Source: SHZL01 sp963815185 | GTDB taxonomy: Bacteria; Pseudomonadota; Gammaproteobacteria; Xanthomonadales; SZUA-36 | NCBI GenBank assembly: GCA_963815185.1 | Contig: CAWFGC010000018.1 | Location: 1-64,000 of the forward strand | Length of the DNA: 64,000 nt | Reading direction: 5' to 3' | In this document: positions 46,587 through 54,943 of the stretch, piece by piece | Numbering within the stretch: position 1 is the first letter of the stretch | How the letters are laid out: each line of letters opens with the position of its first letter | Program-made: the position numbers and the translations under genes | Notes under the pieces: model-generated | The model's input: the letters and a program-made list of their open reading frames with translations, nothing else | The model's database searches: none | What the model was told of the DNA's origin: nothing

Positions 46587-47885
46587 TCAAAGATGCCGCT
46601 TGTCCACCACCCGCTGGGCTTTACCCTGTGAACGGGGGATATGATCCTCGTCACACACCACGACCTGGCTGGAAATTCCAATATACGACTTGATCCGATG
46701 GCTCAGGAGTGCACCTGCCGCTTCCTTTTCCTTGTCGCTGATTCGCGATCTTGTTTCCACCTGAATGCTGACCATGTCCATATTGCCGGAGCGGCTCACT
46801 TCAATCATGTAATGGGGCGCCAGGACATCGATGGCCAGCACCTGTTCTTCAATCTGGGTGGGATAGACATTGACGCCGCGTATGATCAACATGTCGTCAC
46901 TGCGGCCGACGATTCGGTCCATGCGGCGCATCGGCCGCGCGGTGCCGGGCAACAGGCGGGTCAGGTCCCGCGTGCGGTAGCGAATGACGGGCATCGCTTC
47001 TTTGCTCAGGCTGGTGAACACCAGTTCACCCAACTCCCCATCAGGCAGGACCTGACCGCTGAGAGGGTCTATGATCTCCGGGTAGAAATGATCCTCCCAG
47101 ATCGTCGTCCCGTCCTTGCTCTCGATGCACTCCTGGGCGACGCCAGGCCCCATAACTTCGGAAAGTCCATAGATATCCACCGCATCGATGCCCAGGCGCG
47201 CCTCCAGTTGCTGGCGCATCGACTGGGTCCAGGGCTCGGCGCCAAACAGGCCGCAGCGAAGGCTCAATTTGTGCGGATCAACACCCTGGCGGTCCATTTC
47301 ATCTGCAATATTCAACATGTACGACGGCGTAACCATGATCAAGTCCGGGTCAAAATCGCAGATCAGCTGCACTTGCTTTTCCGTTTGGCCGCCGGACATC
47401 GGGATCACCGTGCAGCCCAGTCTCTCCGCGCCGTAATGCGCCCCCAGGCCACCGGTGAACAAACCATAGCCGTATGCGACATGCACTTTGTCCCGGGCAC
47501 GGCCGCCGGCGGCATAAATCGAGCGCGCCATCAGGTCGGACCACATGTCGATATCCTTGCGGGTATAACCCACCACCGTGGGTTTGCCGGTCGTGCCGCT
47601 GGAGGCATGCACTCGCACGACCTGTTCCATGGGTACGCAGAAAAAGCCAAAGGGATAGTTGTCCCGTAAATCCTGTTTGGTGGTGAACGGAAAACGCGAC
47701 AGATCTTCCAGGTTTTTCAGTTCGTCCGGGTGCACGCCCTGGTCGGCAAATTTCTTACGGTACACGGGCGAGGACTCATAAACCTGGGCCAGGGTATGCT
47801 TCAGGCGCTCAAGCTGGACGCTACGCAGTTCGTCAATGCTGGCGGATTCTATGGCGTGGAGACCACGCGGGGCGGGCTTGTTCAC
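46587..47885 (-). CDS. paaK: Phenylacetate-CoA ligase
   Basis: 432 residues, GTG start at 47885 with AGGTGATG before it. The adenylation motifs are intact: VRVHASSGTTGKPTVVGYTR (P-loop), YGLSEVMGPGVAQEC and the C-terminal region GRSDDMLIIRGVNVYPTQIE with a final SQGKAQRVVDKR. It makes phenylacetyl-CoA, or a related aryl-CoA, from the acid and ATP. This fits an aromatic degrader, though other paa genes are not in the window. It is transcribed alone, convergent with the response regulator and divergent from the hemerythrin gene. Confidence 0.9.
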   Translation of the reverse strand: MNKPAPRGLHAIESASIDELRSVQLERLKHTLAQVYESSPVYRKKFADQGVHPDELKNLEDLSRFPFTTKQDLRDNYPFGFFCVPMEQVVRVHASSGTTGKPTVVGYTRKDIDMWSDLMARSIYAAGGRARDKVHVAYGYGLFTGGLGAHYGAERLGCTVIPMSGGQTEKQVQLICDFDPDLIMVTPSYMLNIADEMDRQGVDPHKLSLRCGLFGAEPWTQSMRQQLEARLGIDAVDIYGLSEVMGPGVAQECIESKDGTTIWEDHFYPEIIDPLSGQVLPDGELGELVFTSLSKEAMPVIRYRTRDLTRLLPGTARPMRRMDRIVGRSDDMLIIRGVNVYPTQIEEQVLAIDVLAPHYMIEVSRSGNMDMVSIQVETRSRISDKEKEAAGALLSHRIKSYIGISSQVVVCDEDHIPRSQGKAQRVVDKRHL

Positions 47886-48018
47886 TGCATCACCTGCTGA
47901 TGGTCCTTTGGGTTATTGAACTTTTCCGGTACAGGCAAAAATTATACAATTTTTTGATCAGGGCATGATATTTTGTATCACAACGCACCTTCTTATCGCC
48001 AGCTCCGAGGAAATAGAC

Positions 48019-48462
48019 ATGAGCCTGCTCTCACACATCATGCCCGAACATCACCAGCATTGCGATGCGCTTTTTATTGCTGCCGAAGAAGCTGCCGGAA
48101 ACGGCGACTGGGTCGCTGCGACCTCCGCCTTCGAGCGATTCAACGGGCAGATGCAGGCGCATTTCGAAGCCGAGGAGGGTGTGCTGTTTCCGGCGTTTGA
48201 GCAGGCAACAGGCATGAGCCAGGGCCCGACGCACATGATGCGTCAGGAACACCAGCAGATGCGATCCCTGCTGGCGCAGCTCGAGTTTGCCTGCGCCGGG
48301 CAAGATGCCGATGCCTATGCCGGCGCCGCCGAGACTTTGCTCATGCTGATGCAGCAGCACAACATGAAGGAAGAGAATATTCTTTACCCCATGTGCGACC
48401 AGGCGCTTGCCGCCGAGGCGGAACAACTCGGCGCCAGGATGGGCGCGATGCTGGAAACTTGA
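48019..48462 (+). CDS. Hemerythrin-domain protein
   Basis: 147 residues from ATG 48019, with GAGGAAA upstream; an in-frame start at 47965 is less likely. The diiron site residues of the hemerythrin HHE fold are spread in order: H in PEHHQHCDAL, H and E in AHFEAEEGVLFPAFE, H in MMRQEHQQM and H/E in QQHNMKEENILYPM. Such proteins bind oxygen or NO or protect iron-sulfur centres. It is the first gene of a set with DUF2249 and a polytopic membrane protein. Confidence 0.85.
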   Translation: MSLLSHIMPEHHQHCDALFIAAEEAAGNGDWVAATSAFERFNGQMQAHFEAEEGVLFPAFEQATGMSQGPTHMMRQEHQQMRSLLAQLEFACAGQDADAYAGAAETLLMLMQQHNMKEENILYPMCDQALAAEAEQLGARMGAMLET

Positions 48463-48463
48463 A

Positions 48464-48685
48464 ATGCCCGGCCCGCGATTGATCGATGGTCGTGACATGC
48501 TGCCGCCGGAGCCGCTGGAATTGGCCCTGGCCGAGCTGGACCGGCTGGCGCCGGGTGAGGAACTGGTGATGCTGTTGCATTGTGAACCGCTACCGCTCTA
48601 TGCCATCCTCGACCGGCGCGGTTTCCGCCACCACGCGGTGCGCTGTGCCGACGGCAGCAATGAAATTCACATCCGGAAAACCTGA
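48464..48685 (+). CDS. DUF2249-domain small protein
   Basis: 73 residues with ATG 48464, one base after the hemerythrin stop. The sequence IDGRDMLPPEPLELALAELD and LVMLLHCEPLPLYAILDRRG matches the DUF2249/SirA-like fold with its PPxPL and CEPxPL parts. DUF2249 proteins commonly accompany hemerythrins and denitrification-type heme proteins; their function is unknown. The context suggests a link to NO or oxygen handling. Confidence 0.78.
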   Translation: MPGPRLIDGRDMLPPEPLELALAELDRLAPGEELVMLLHCEPLPLYAILDRRGFRHHAVRCADGSNEIHIRKT

Positions 48686-48713
48686 TCCAAATATTGGGGT
48701 CAAGGCGGTTTCA

Positions 48714-50033
48714 ATGCAGAACGCACTGTCTTTTGATCAGGCGCCGCCGATATCGGCGCCCTACCGTTTCTTTCTCACCGCGCCGCTGTTTGGCGTGGCA
48801 GCAGGCCTGCTCCTGGCGTGGCTCGGGCCGGCGGCATTTGCATCACGCTGGACACCGGGCGCCGCGGCGCTAACCCACCTGCTTGCGGCTGGTTTCATGT
48901 TGCAGGTGATGTGCGGCGCGCTGCTGCAATTCGTCGCAGTGGTGGCAGGTGCCAACATCTGGCGGCCGCTGCTGGTGGCGGCGGTCGTGCACCCTTCGAT
49001 CACACTGGCCGCTGCTCTTCTCGCGGCGGCCTTCCTGCTCGGGCGGCAGCGCCTGTTCCTGCTTGCCGCCGGGCTGTTCGCCGTGGCCCTGGTTTTTTTC
49101 CTCATGGTGATGGCGATTGCCTTGCTGCGTACGCCGGCGCGCGGCGCGTCGCTCCAGGTCCTGCGGCTGGCGCTGATCGGACTGCTGGCAACCATGGTGT
49201 TCGGCGTGGCGCTCGCCGCCAGCCTGGGCGGGCAGGGCGGTCTGCTGTCGTTCTGGTCCCTGTTCACGCTGATCGATGTCCATGTCGCCTGGGGGATGGG
49301 CGGCTGGGCGCTGATGTTGGTGATCGGAGTTTCCTTTCTTGTGGTGCCCATGTTTCAACTGACGCCGGCCTACCCGGTATGGCTCACGCGCGTGGTACCG
49401 GCAGGATTGTTCCTGCTGCTGTGCCTGTGGACGGCGCAGCTCTTGTCGGACGCCGGCGAGCCAGGTGCATGGCAAAACGTCACAATACTGGCCGGAACCT
49501 TGCTGACAGCAACCTACGCTGTTGCCACCCTGTGGCTGCAAGCGCGCCGGCGGCGGCGCCAGAGCGATATCACCCTGATTTTTTGGCGCGGCGCGATGCT
49601 GGCGCTGGGGATGCTTGCTGCTTCCTCGATTTTGTTTCAGGCGCTACCGCCGCTGGGCCAGCAGGCGCGTGCGCCGCTGTGGCTGGGCGTTCTGGCCTTT
49701 GCCGGCGTATTCCTGTCGGTCATCATGGGCATGCTGTACAAGATCATGCCTTTTCTCAACTGGCTGCATTTGCAGCAACCCGCCGGCACCACGATAGACC
49801 TGCCCAATATGAAGCAGATGATTCCACAGCGCAGCATGCGGGTGCAGATGCTGCTGCATTTCAGCGCGGTGGCGCTGCTGTTGGCCGCGGTGATTTGGCC
49901 TGCGCTGGCGCTGCCGGCCGGTCTCACGTTCAGTGTTTCCTGTCTTTGCCTGGAATGGAACCTGATCAGCGCGACACGGGTGTATGTGCGATTCAGCAAT
50001 CGAATCAGCGCCGATGCAGTTAGTGTCAACTAG
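48714..50033 (+). CDS. Polytopic membrane protein, NnrS/heme-copper-oxidase-like
   Basis: 439 residues with about twelve predicted membrane helices. Histidines lie at helix positions (LTHLLAAGFMLQVMCGALLQ, LFTLIDVHVAWGMGGW, LYKIMPFLNWLHL), as in heme-copper-oxidase subunit-I-like or NnrS-like proteins, but the full set of heme and copper ligands was not identified. It follows hemerythrin and DUF2249 by 28 bases, a grouping seen in denitrifiers. The call of a heme- or copper-binding protein in NO metabolism is inference. Confidence 0.6.
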   Translation: MQNALSFDQAPPISAPYRFFLTAPLFGVAAGLLLAWLGPAAFASRWTPGAAALTHLLAAGFMLQVMCGALLQFVAVVAGANIWRPLLVAAVVHPSITLAAALLAAAFLLGRQRLFLLAAGLFAVALVFFLMVMAIALLRTPARGASLQVLRLALIGLLATMVFGVALAASLGGQGGLLSFWSLFTLIDVHVAWGMGGWALMLVIGVSFLVVPMFQLTPAYPVWLTRVVPAGLFLLLCLWTAQLLSDAGEPGAWQNVTILAGTLLTATYAVATLWLQARRRRRQSDITLIFWRGAMLALGMLAASSILFQALPPLGQQARAPLWLGVLAFAGVFLSVIMGMLYKIMPFLNWLHLQQPAGTTIDLPNMKQMIPQRSMRVQMLLHFSAVALLLAAVIWPALALPAGLTFSVSCLCLEWNLISATRVYVRFSNRISADAVSVN

Positions 50034-50102
50034 TTTGATCTGCGGCATTCCCACCGCCCTGGAGATTGGTTAGGGTGTGAGGATTGACTGCCAATACAAT
50101 GG

Positions 50103-51104
50103 ATGATCAAGATGCAGCTAAAGTACACAACTCGACCTTTGAATGCAGCAGACCTCGAAGAGGTGATCAATATCGATGCCGGCATCGCCGGCCGCCGCAG
50201 GCCGGTGTTCTTCGAGAAACGCCTGCAGGCAGCGCTGGCCGAACCGAAACACTTCATCTACATCGCGTGCGAATACGAGGGCAAGCTGCAGGGCTACCTT
50301 CAGGCCCGCTTGCTGGACGGAGAATACGGGACCAATGAAAGGACCGCTGGGCTGGATAACATCGGCGTTGATCCGGGCAGCCAGGGACAGGGTGTCGGAA
50401 AGGCTTTGATAGAGGAGTTCGAGCGCATTCTCAGACATAAAGGCATCAGGGAAATTGAAACGCAGGCGGATTGGCGCAATTCCAACTTTTTGCGATTTCT
50501 TTCCGCCGCAGGTTTTCAACTGGCGCCACGGCAGGTACTGGAGCGTGAGGTCGGCTACATGGATACGGCGGGCGAACCGGCGACGGACCCGTACCCTGTA
50601 CTTAATTCCGGAGACAAGGATTTCAGCGACTCAAGTGGCGATGAGTCCGGTTCACTGGCCCGGGATATGTTCAACTGCCGCACGCTGACCAAGGAAGACT
50701 TGCCTGCACTGATCCAGATCGACAGGAAGATTACCGGACGCGAACATGTCGAATACTATCAACGCAAAGTCAAAGAAGCGCTGAGTGATTCCGGTATCCG
50801 GGTTTCGATGGTCGCTGAACTGGGTGGCAAGGTGGTCGGGTTCATCATGGCGCGCGTCGATTACGGTGAATTCGACCGCATCGAACCCACTGCCGTGCTG
50901 GACACTGTCGGGGTCAATCCGGCAATGGGACACCACCTGGCGGGCAGCGCGCTGCTGTCGACTTTGCTCGGCAATCTTGCCACCCTGAGGCTCGACACCA
51001 TCCGCACCGAGGTCGATACAGAACACATGGATGTTTTGACTTTTCTTTTGAAAAACGGCTTCCGGCAATCACAGGAACTGGCTTTCTTCCATCGCCTTGA
51101 CTGA
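50103..51104 (+). CDS. Tandem GNAT-domain acetyltransferase-like protein
   Basis: 333 residues with two GNAT domains. The first (residues about 7-155) has an acetyl-CoA site GVDPGSQGQGVGKALIEEFE. The second (about 190-333) has GVNPAMGHHLAGSALLSTLL, where the usual Q/R-x-x-G-x-G/A loop is weakened, so it may no longer bind acetyl-CoA. A low-complexity linker rich in Ser/Asp joins them (GDKDFSDSSGDESGS). The substrate is unknown. It is convergent with the ferredoxin of the bcr operon. Confidence 0.82.
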   Translation: MIKMQLKYTTRPLNAADLEEVINIDAGIAGRRRPVFFEKRLQAALAEPKHFIYIACEYEGKLQGYLQARLLDGEYGTNERTAGLDNIGVDPGSQGQGVGKALIEEFERILRHKGIREIETQADWRNSNFLRFLSAAGFQLAPRQVLEREVGYMDTAGEPATDPYPVLNSGDKDFSDSSGDESGSLARDMFNCRTLTKEDLPALIQIDRKITGREHVEYYQRKVKEALSDSGIRVSMVAELGGKVVGFIMARVDYGEFDRIEPTAVLDTVGVNPAMGHHLAGSALLSTLLGNLATLRLDTIRTEVDTEHMDVLTFLLKNGFRQSQELAFFHRLD

Positions 51105-51164
51105 AATCACTTTGCGGCCACTGTTCTTCCCGCGAAATCCTCGCAAGGCCGGAACCCATGGCGC

Positions 51165-51410
51165 TCAGCCGTGCAGCATTTCGTATTTTTGCAGTAATTC
51201 CTCTTCCGACTCCGGAAAATCGGGATTCGGAACGATACAGTCGGACGGGCACACGACTTTGCACTGCGGTTCGTCTTCTGCTCCTACGCATTCCGTGCAA
51301 CGAAAGGCGTCGATGACGTAAATGGTCTCCCCGGCTGTGATGGCGTCGTTGGGACAGGGATCCACGCATGCATCGCAAACCGTGCAGTCTTCATTGATCA
51401 TCAGAGCCAT
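51165..51410 (-). CDS. 2x[4Fe-4S] ferredoxin of the bcr operon
   Basis: 81 residues with AGGAGG upstream of ATG 51410. Two cluster motifs: DCTVCDACVDPCPNDAI (CxxCxxCxxxCP) and RCTECVGAEDEPQCKVVCPSDCI, the second with the long insertion typical of the YfhL/Alvin-type ferredoxins. In Thauera such a ferredoxin carries electrons from the 2-oxoglutarate:ferredoxin oxidoreductase to benzoyl-CoA reductase. Its place downstream of bcrD, with korAB across the divergent region, supports that role. Confidence 0.88.
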   Translation of the reverse strand: MALMINEDCTVCDACVDPCPNDAITAGETIYVIDAFRCTECVGAEDEPQCKVVCPSDCIVPNPDFPESEEELLQKYEMLHG

Positions 51411-51450
51411 GGCATTCCTCCTGTAGTGTGAACGGTGTTGGCTGTCTTTC

Positions 51451-52293
51451 TCATGACGCCTTGGGCAGCATTTCCAGTTCGGCCAGTTTGTGATAGCGGA
51501 ATTCGCCCCACAGTGCCGCGCCGATCGCGCCGCCATAGATGGAATCGGGGGAGGATGTCACCGCGCACTTCAGGCTCAGTTTTTCCATGGACTCGTTCAG
51601 CGCGTTGTTCAAACCGCTATCCAGCGCGAGCCCGCCGGTGGTCATGACCAGGCCGTCATCCACCTTGATCGATTTGAGCAGTTTCGCCAGCCGGTCAGCC
51701 ATGGAAATATGTATTCCCTTGAGGATATTCGGTGCGGAAATGCCTCGGGAGACCATGTTGATGACGTCCGTTTCGGCCAGCACGGCGCAAATGCTGCTGA
51801 CCACTTCCGGCGCATCGGCCTGTTTTGACAACTCACCGATTTCTTCCTGCGCAATACCCAGGTAGCGGGCGATGTTTTCAAGGAACTGGCCGGAACCCGA
51901 GGCGCACTGGCTGGTCATCTTGTAATTCAACACCTTGCCGCGCTGATCGATCTTGATGGCGCGGCCGTGCAAGGCGCCCATATCCAGTACCGCGCGGGCC
52001 TGCGGTTGCAGATAGATGGCGCCGCGGGCATGCGTGGTCATGGAATAGAAATGGCCGGTGCTGTAGGCGATGCTCTCGCCGTCGCCGGTGGTGGCGCAAT
52101 AGGCGATGTCATCGCGGCCGAGGCCGGTATCGGCGAGCAATTCATCGTAGGTTTTCCGGGTCAGTTCGAAAGGATCCCGCTGGCGAATGACCGCGGTGCG
52201 TTTGGCGATCCATTCGCACCCGTCATTTTCGTGCCTGAAGATGGCGACCTTGATCGCGCCCGAGCCAACGTCTATTCCTGCTGTGGTAATCAC
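51451..52293 (-). CDS. bcrD: Benzoyl-CoA reductase subunit D (ATPase/activase type)
   Basis: 280 residues of the BcrD/BadG family in the ASKHA ATPase fold: GIDVGSGAIKVAIF (phosphate 1), VLDMGALHGRAIKID (phosphate 2), TTGGLALDSGLNNALNE (adenosine motif). Cys residues in SQCASGSGQFLENIARYLG and SSICAVLAETDVIN are the expected bridging [4Fe-4S] ligands. With BcrA it hydrolyses ATP to push electrons to the BcrBC active site. Frame and motifs intact. One base separates it from bcrA. Confidence 0.9.
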   Translation of the reverse strand: MITTAGIDVGSGAIKVAIFRHENDGCEWIAKRTAVIRQRDPFELTRKTYDELLADTGLGRDDIAYCATTGDGESIAYSTGHFYSMTTHARGAIYLQPQARAVLDMGALHGRAIKIDQRGKVLNYKMTSQCASGSGQFLENIARYLGIAQEEIGELSKQADAPEVVSSICAVLAETDVINMVSRGISAPNILKGIHISMADRLAKLLKSIKVDDGLVMTTGGLALDSGLNNALNESMEKLSLKCAVTSSPDSIYGGAIGAALWGEFRYHKLAELEMLPKAS

Positions 52294-52294
52294 T

Positions 52295-53613
52295 TCAAGA
52301 CTCCATCACTGCCCGATGAGCGAACGTGGCGGCCCCGAGGGAGCCGGCGTAGATCGATTCGGGATTGATATTGATCGTCATTTCGCCGTAGTTTTCATCG
52401 ACCAGTTTCTTCAGCTCGCACACGGCAGCCTCGTTCTTGGCCACGCCACCGGTAAAGGTAAACTGGTCCGTGATGCCGCCGGAACGGGCCACGATCGACA
52501 TCGCGCGCAGAATGATGGAACGGTGCAGTCCGGCGAGAATGTCTGCGCGTTCTTCACCCAGCGCCAGCCGGTCGCGCAGTTCGGCGCCGGCAAAGACCGT
52601 ACAGGTGGAATTGATGCGCACCGTCTTGGTGGCTTTCATTGCCAGCGGCCCCAGTTCGTGCAGACCCATCTTCATCTCATCGGCTATGTAGCCGAGGTAG
52701 CGGCCGCAACCGGCGGCGCAACGGTCGTTCATCTGGAAGTTCTGCACGATCCCCTGCGGGTCGACCTGGATGGCTTTGGTGTCCTGACCACCGATATCCA
52801 AAACCGTGCGGGTGCCTTCGTGCATCACATGTGCGCCCAGGCCATGGCAGAGGATTTCAGAGCGTATGTGCTCCTTGGAAAACGGCAGGCGCACGCGGCC
52901 ATAACCGGTACCGATGAGGTAGGTTTCTTCCAATTCCACGTCCAGGGCTTTGTTGATCGCAGCTTTGAAGTCGTGTCCGGAAAGGTCGAGTTCCGGGTTC
53001 TCCGTCACCAGGTTGGCAAAGCCCTGCGAGATTTTGCCTCTCAGATCCCCCCGGGGGGCCGGTTCTCGACTTCGATGATTGCCCGGTCATAGACATTGAC
53101 CAGCAGGTCGTAGGGCAGGTCCATCTGCCGGGCCACGTCTTCGGAGAAGGTGAGATACCGCGCACCGGCGATGTCGCGGAAAAAATCCGATTTGCGCATG
53201 ACCCCGGGGGCGAACAGCGCATTGGCCTCCTTGCGCAGCATCGAGAAAATCTGCTCCAGCGCTTCGCTGACCACTCCCTCCATGCCCTGGAAGCGCGGCC
53301 CCTGGACGTTTTCGACGCAGGTGCTTTCCAGGTCAGCCAATTGCTCGAGGAATTGTTCCCGCCTGAAGTTGCGTTCCAGATCCTTCAGAAACGTGTCGAT
53401 GCCTATCTCGATTTTTGAGTTGCTGGCCAGTTCCCGTCTGAGCAGCGTGAAGCGCGAATCGATGTGGGCTTCCTGCTTGGATACGGCTGCTGCGGTATCG
53501 TAATTGGAGCGCGAATTGGTGATGCCGCGTCCGAGAATGGACTTGTTTTCATCCATCAATATGGCTTTGGTGGTGGTCGAGCCCAGGTCTATGCCGATAA
53601 AGCACTTCATCAT
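52295..53613 (-). pseudogene. bcrA: Benzoyl-CoA reductase subunit A, apparent -1 frameshift at a C6G6 tract
   Basis: ATPase subunit related to BcrD, about 439 codons, which matches the family's 430-440. The first part runs from ATG 53613 (AAAGGAAA upstream): FIGIDLGSTTTKAILMDENK ... DLPYDLLVNVYDRAIIEVEN. At 53050-53061 six Cs followed by six Gs are read, then the frame hits TGA. The second part in the -1 frame is GDLRGKISQGFANLVTENPE, VLDIGGQDTKAIQVD, NDRCAAGCGRYLGYIADEM (iron-sulfur Cys), STCTVFAGAEL and TGGVAKNEAAV to 52295. Homopolymer error, mutation or programmed slippage are all possible. Confidence 0.85.
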
Positions 53614-53641
53614 CCGTTTCCTTTTTTTGAGTGCCCCGGTA

Positions 53642-54943
53642 CTAGGCTGCTCGCCTTTTCTGATCGATCATCTGGAAGTAACTCTCCAGCCGGTTCTTGA
53701 CGTTGGCGGCCGAGAAGTAGCGTGGGTCCACCAGGTCGGTTTCGATAAAGGCGGCCGGTTTGCCGGTGCGCTTTTCGATCTCGCGCATCATCAGCAACTG
53801 CCCGGCGGAGAAACTGTTGCAACTCTTGATCGAGTTGATCAGCAGCCCGTCCGCCTGGTACTCGTTGATGTAGTTCACCAGCATGTCGACGCGTTGCGGC
53901 AGATTGTGGTTGGTGTAGCAACCCATGCAGTATTCCGCCAGTGACTCCAGCGGCCGGTCCGGGTCATGGCGGAAACCGAAGTCGTAAACCCCACCGACTT
54001 TTGCGTAGGAGCTGGCGACCACGACCGCGCCTTCTTCATAGAACATTTTCCAGAACTCGCGCATATGGGTATAGTTCGGCGGCCCCTCGGTAACCAGGCG
54101 GTACTTCTCCTCACCCATGTCACCGTCCGGCGTCACCGGGCCCTTGCCCGCGGCCACGCGTTCCTCGATTTCCTTGCGCAACAGCTGATAGTAAGTGGTG
54201 GCATCCTTGGTGCCGCGAAACGCCGAAAAGATCGGCCCGACATAGTAGATGGCGCCGAAATAGGCATCGATGGGCGAGGGTTTGAGTTTTGCCGATTGCA
54301 GCACCCAAACGAGGTCTTCTTCAGCCTTGGCGGATTCCCGCATGTATTCGCGCAGCCGGTCGATGTCGAATTTGACGCCGCTGACTTTTTCCAGCTTCGG
54401 GATCACTTCCGACTTGAGCTGCTTGACCACGTAATCGCGCATGTTGTCGGTAATCCCGCCGTCTCCCTGGTAGGGAACATGCAGCATGGCCGTCTCACAC
54501 TTGTATTCGTGGCGCAGCAGCTCGAACCACTTCATGAAGGTAAAGCAGCCGGTGTAGGAAAGCAGCAACAGGTCCGGATTGGGCAGGGACTGGCCCGTCG
54601 GCCCCATATTGCCCTTGCGCATCATGCCGATATCCGATTTGACGTAGGTACAGACATCTTCGGAGTGGCCGCTGCGCTCGGCCTCCATGATGAACATGCC
54701 GGTCTTCTTGCGCATGCCGTGTTGCAGTGAGTTGATTTCGGGATAGTTGCCGACCATGTCGAAGCACATGACCAGTTCATTGAGGTTCCCCGGCACGAAG
54801 GTGTAAGAAACCTTTTCACCCCGCTCGCGCGCGCTGGCCAGCCGGTCGAAGTTTGCCGCGATCATCTCTTTCTGTTTTTCCATCGACTGGTCTTTCTGCG
54901 CATCATGGCTGTCGATGGTTTTGACGTTGATTGTTGCGTTCAC
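53642..54943 (-). CDS. bcrB: Benzoyl-CoA reductase subunit B
   Basis: 433 residues of the BcrB/BadE (2-hydroxyacyl-CoA-dehydratase-like) family, full length and intact. Conserved parts are MCFDMVGNYPEINSLQHGMR, LLLSYTGCFTFMKWFELLRH, GPIFSAFRGTKDATTYY and LAEYCMGCYTNHNLPQRVD, with candidate iron-sulfur Cys in YTGC, CMGC and SIKSCNSFSAG. With BcrC it holds the substrate-reducing site that turns benzoyl-CoA into the cyclohexadiene carboxyl-CoA. It overlaps bcrC by 4 bases. Confidence 0.92.
   Translation of the reverse strand: MNATINVKTIDSHDAQKDQSMEKQKEMIAANFDRLASARERGEKVSYTFVPGNLNELVMCFDMVGNYPEINSLQHGMRKKTGMFIMEAERSGHSEDVCTYVKSDIGMMRKGNMGPTGQSLPNPDLLLLSYTGCFTFMKWFELLRHEYKCETAMLHVPYQGDGGITDNMRDYVVKQLKSEVIPKLEKVSGVKFDIDRLREYMRESAKAEEDLVWVLQSAKLKPSPIDAYFGAIYYVGPIFSAFRGTKDATTYYQLLRKEIEERVAAGKGPVTPDGDMGEEKYRLVTEGPPNYTHMREFWKMFYEEGAVVVASSYAKVGGVYDFGFRHDPDRPLESLAEYCMGCYTNHNLPQRVDMLVNYINEYQADGLLINSIKSCNSFSAGQLLMMREIEKRTGKPAAFIETDLVDPRYFSAANVKNRLESYFQMIDQKRRAA

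Noticed and set aside
47930..47990. FNR-like box (TTGAT...) between paaK and the hemerythrin gene
   Set aside because: Only one half-site fits; the second arm does not match the consensus.
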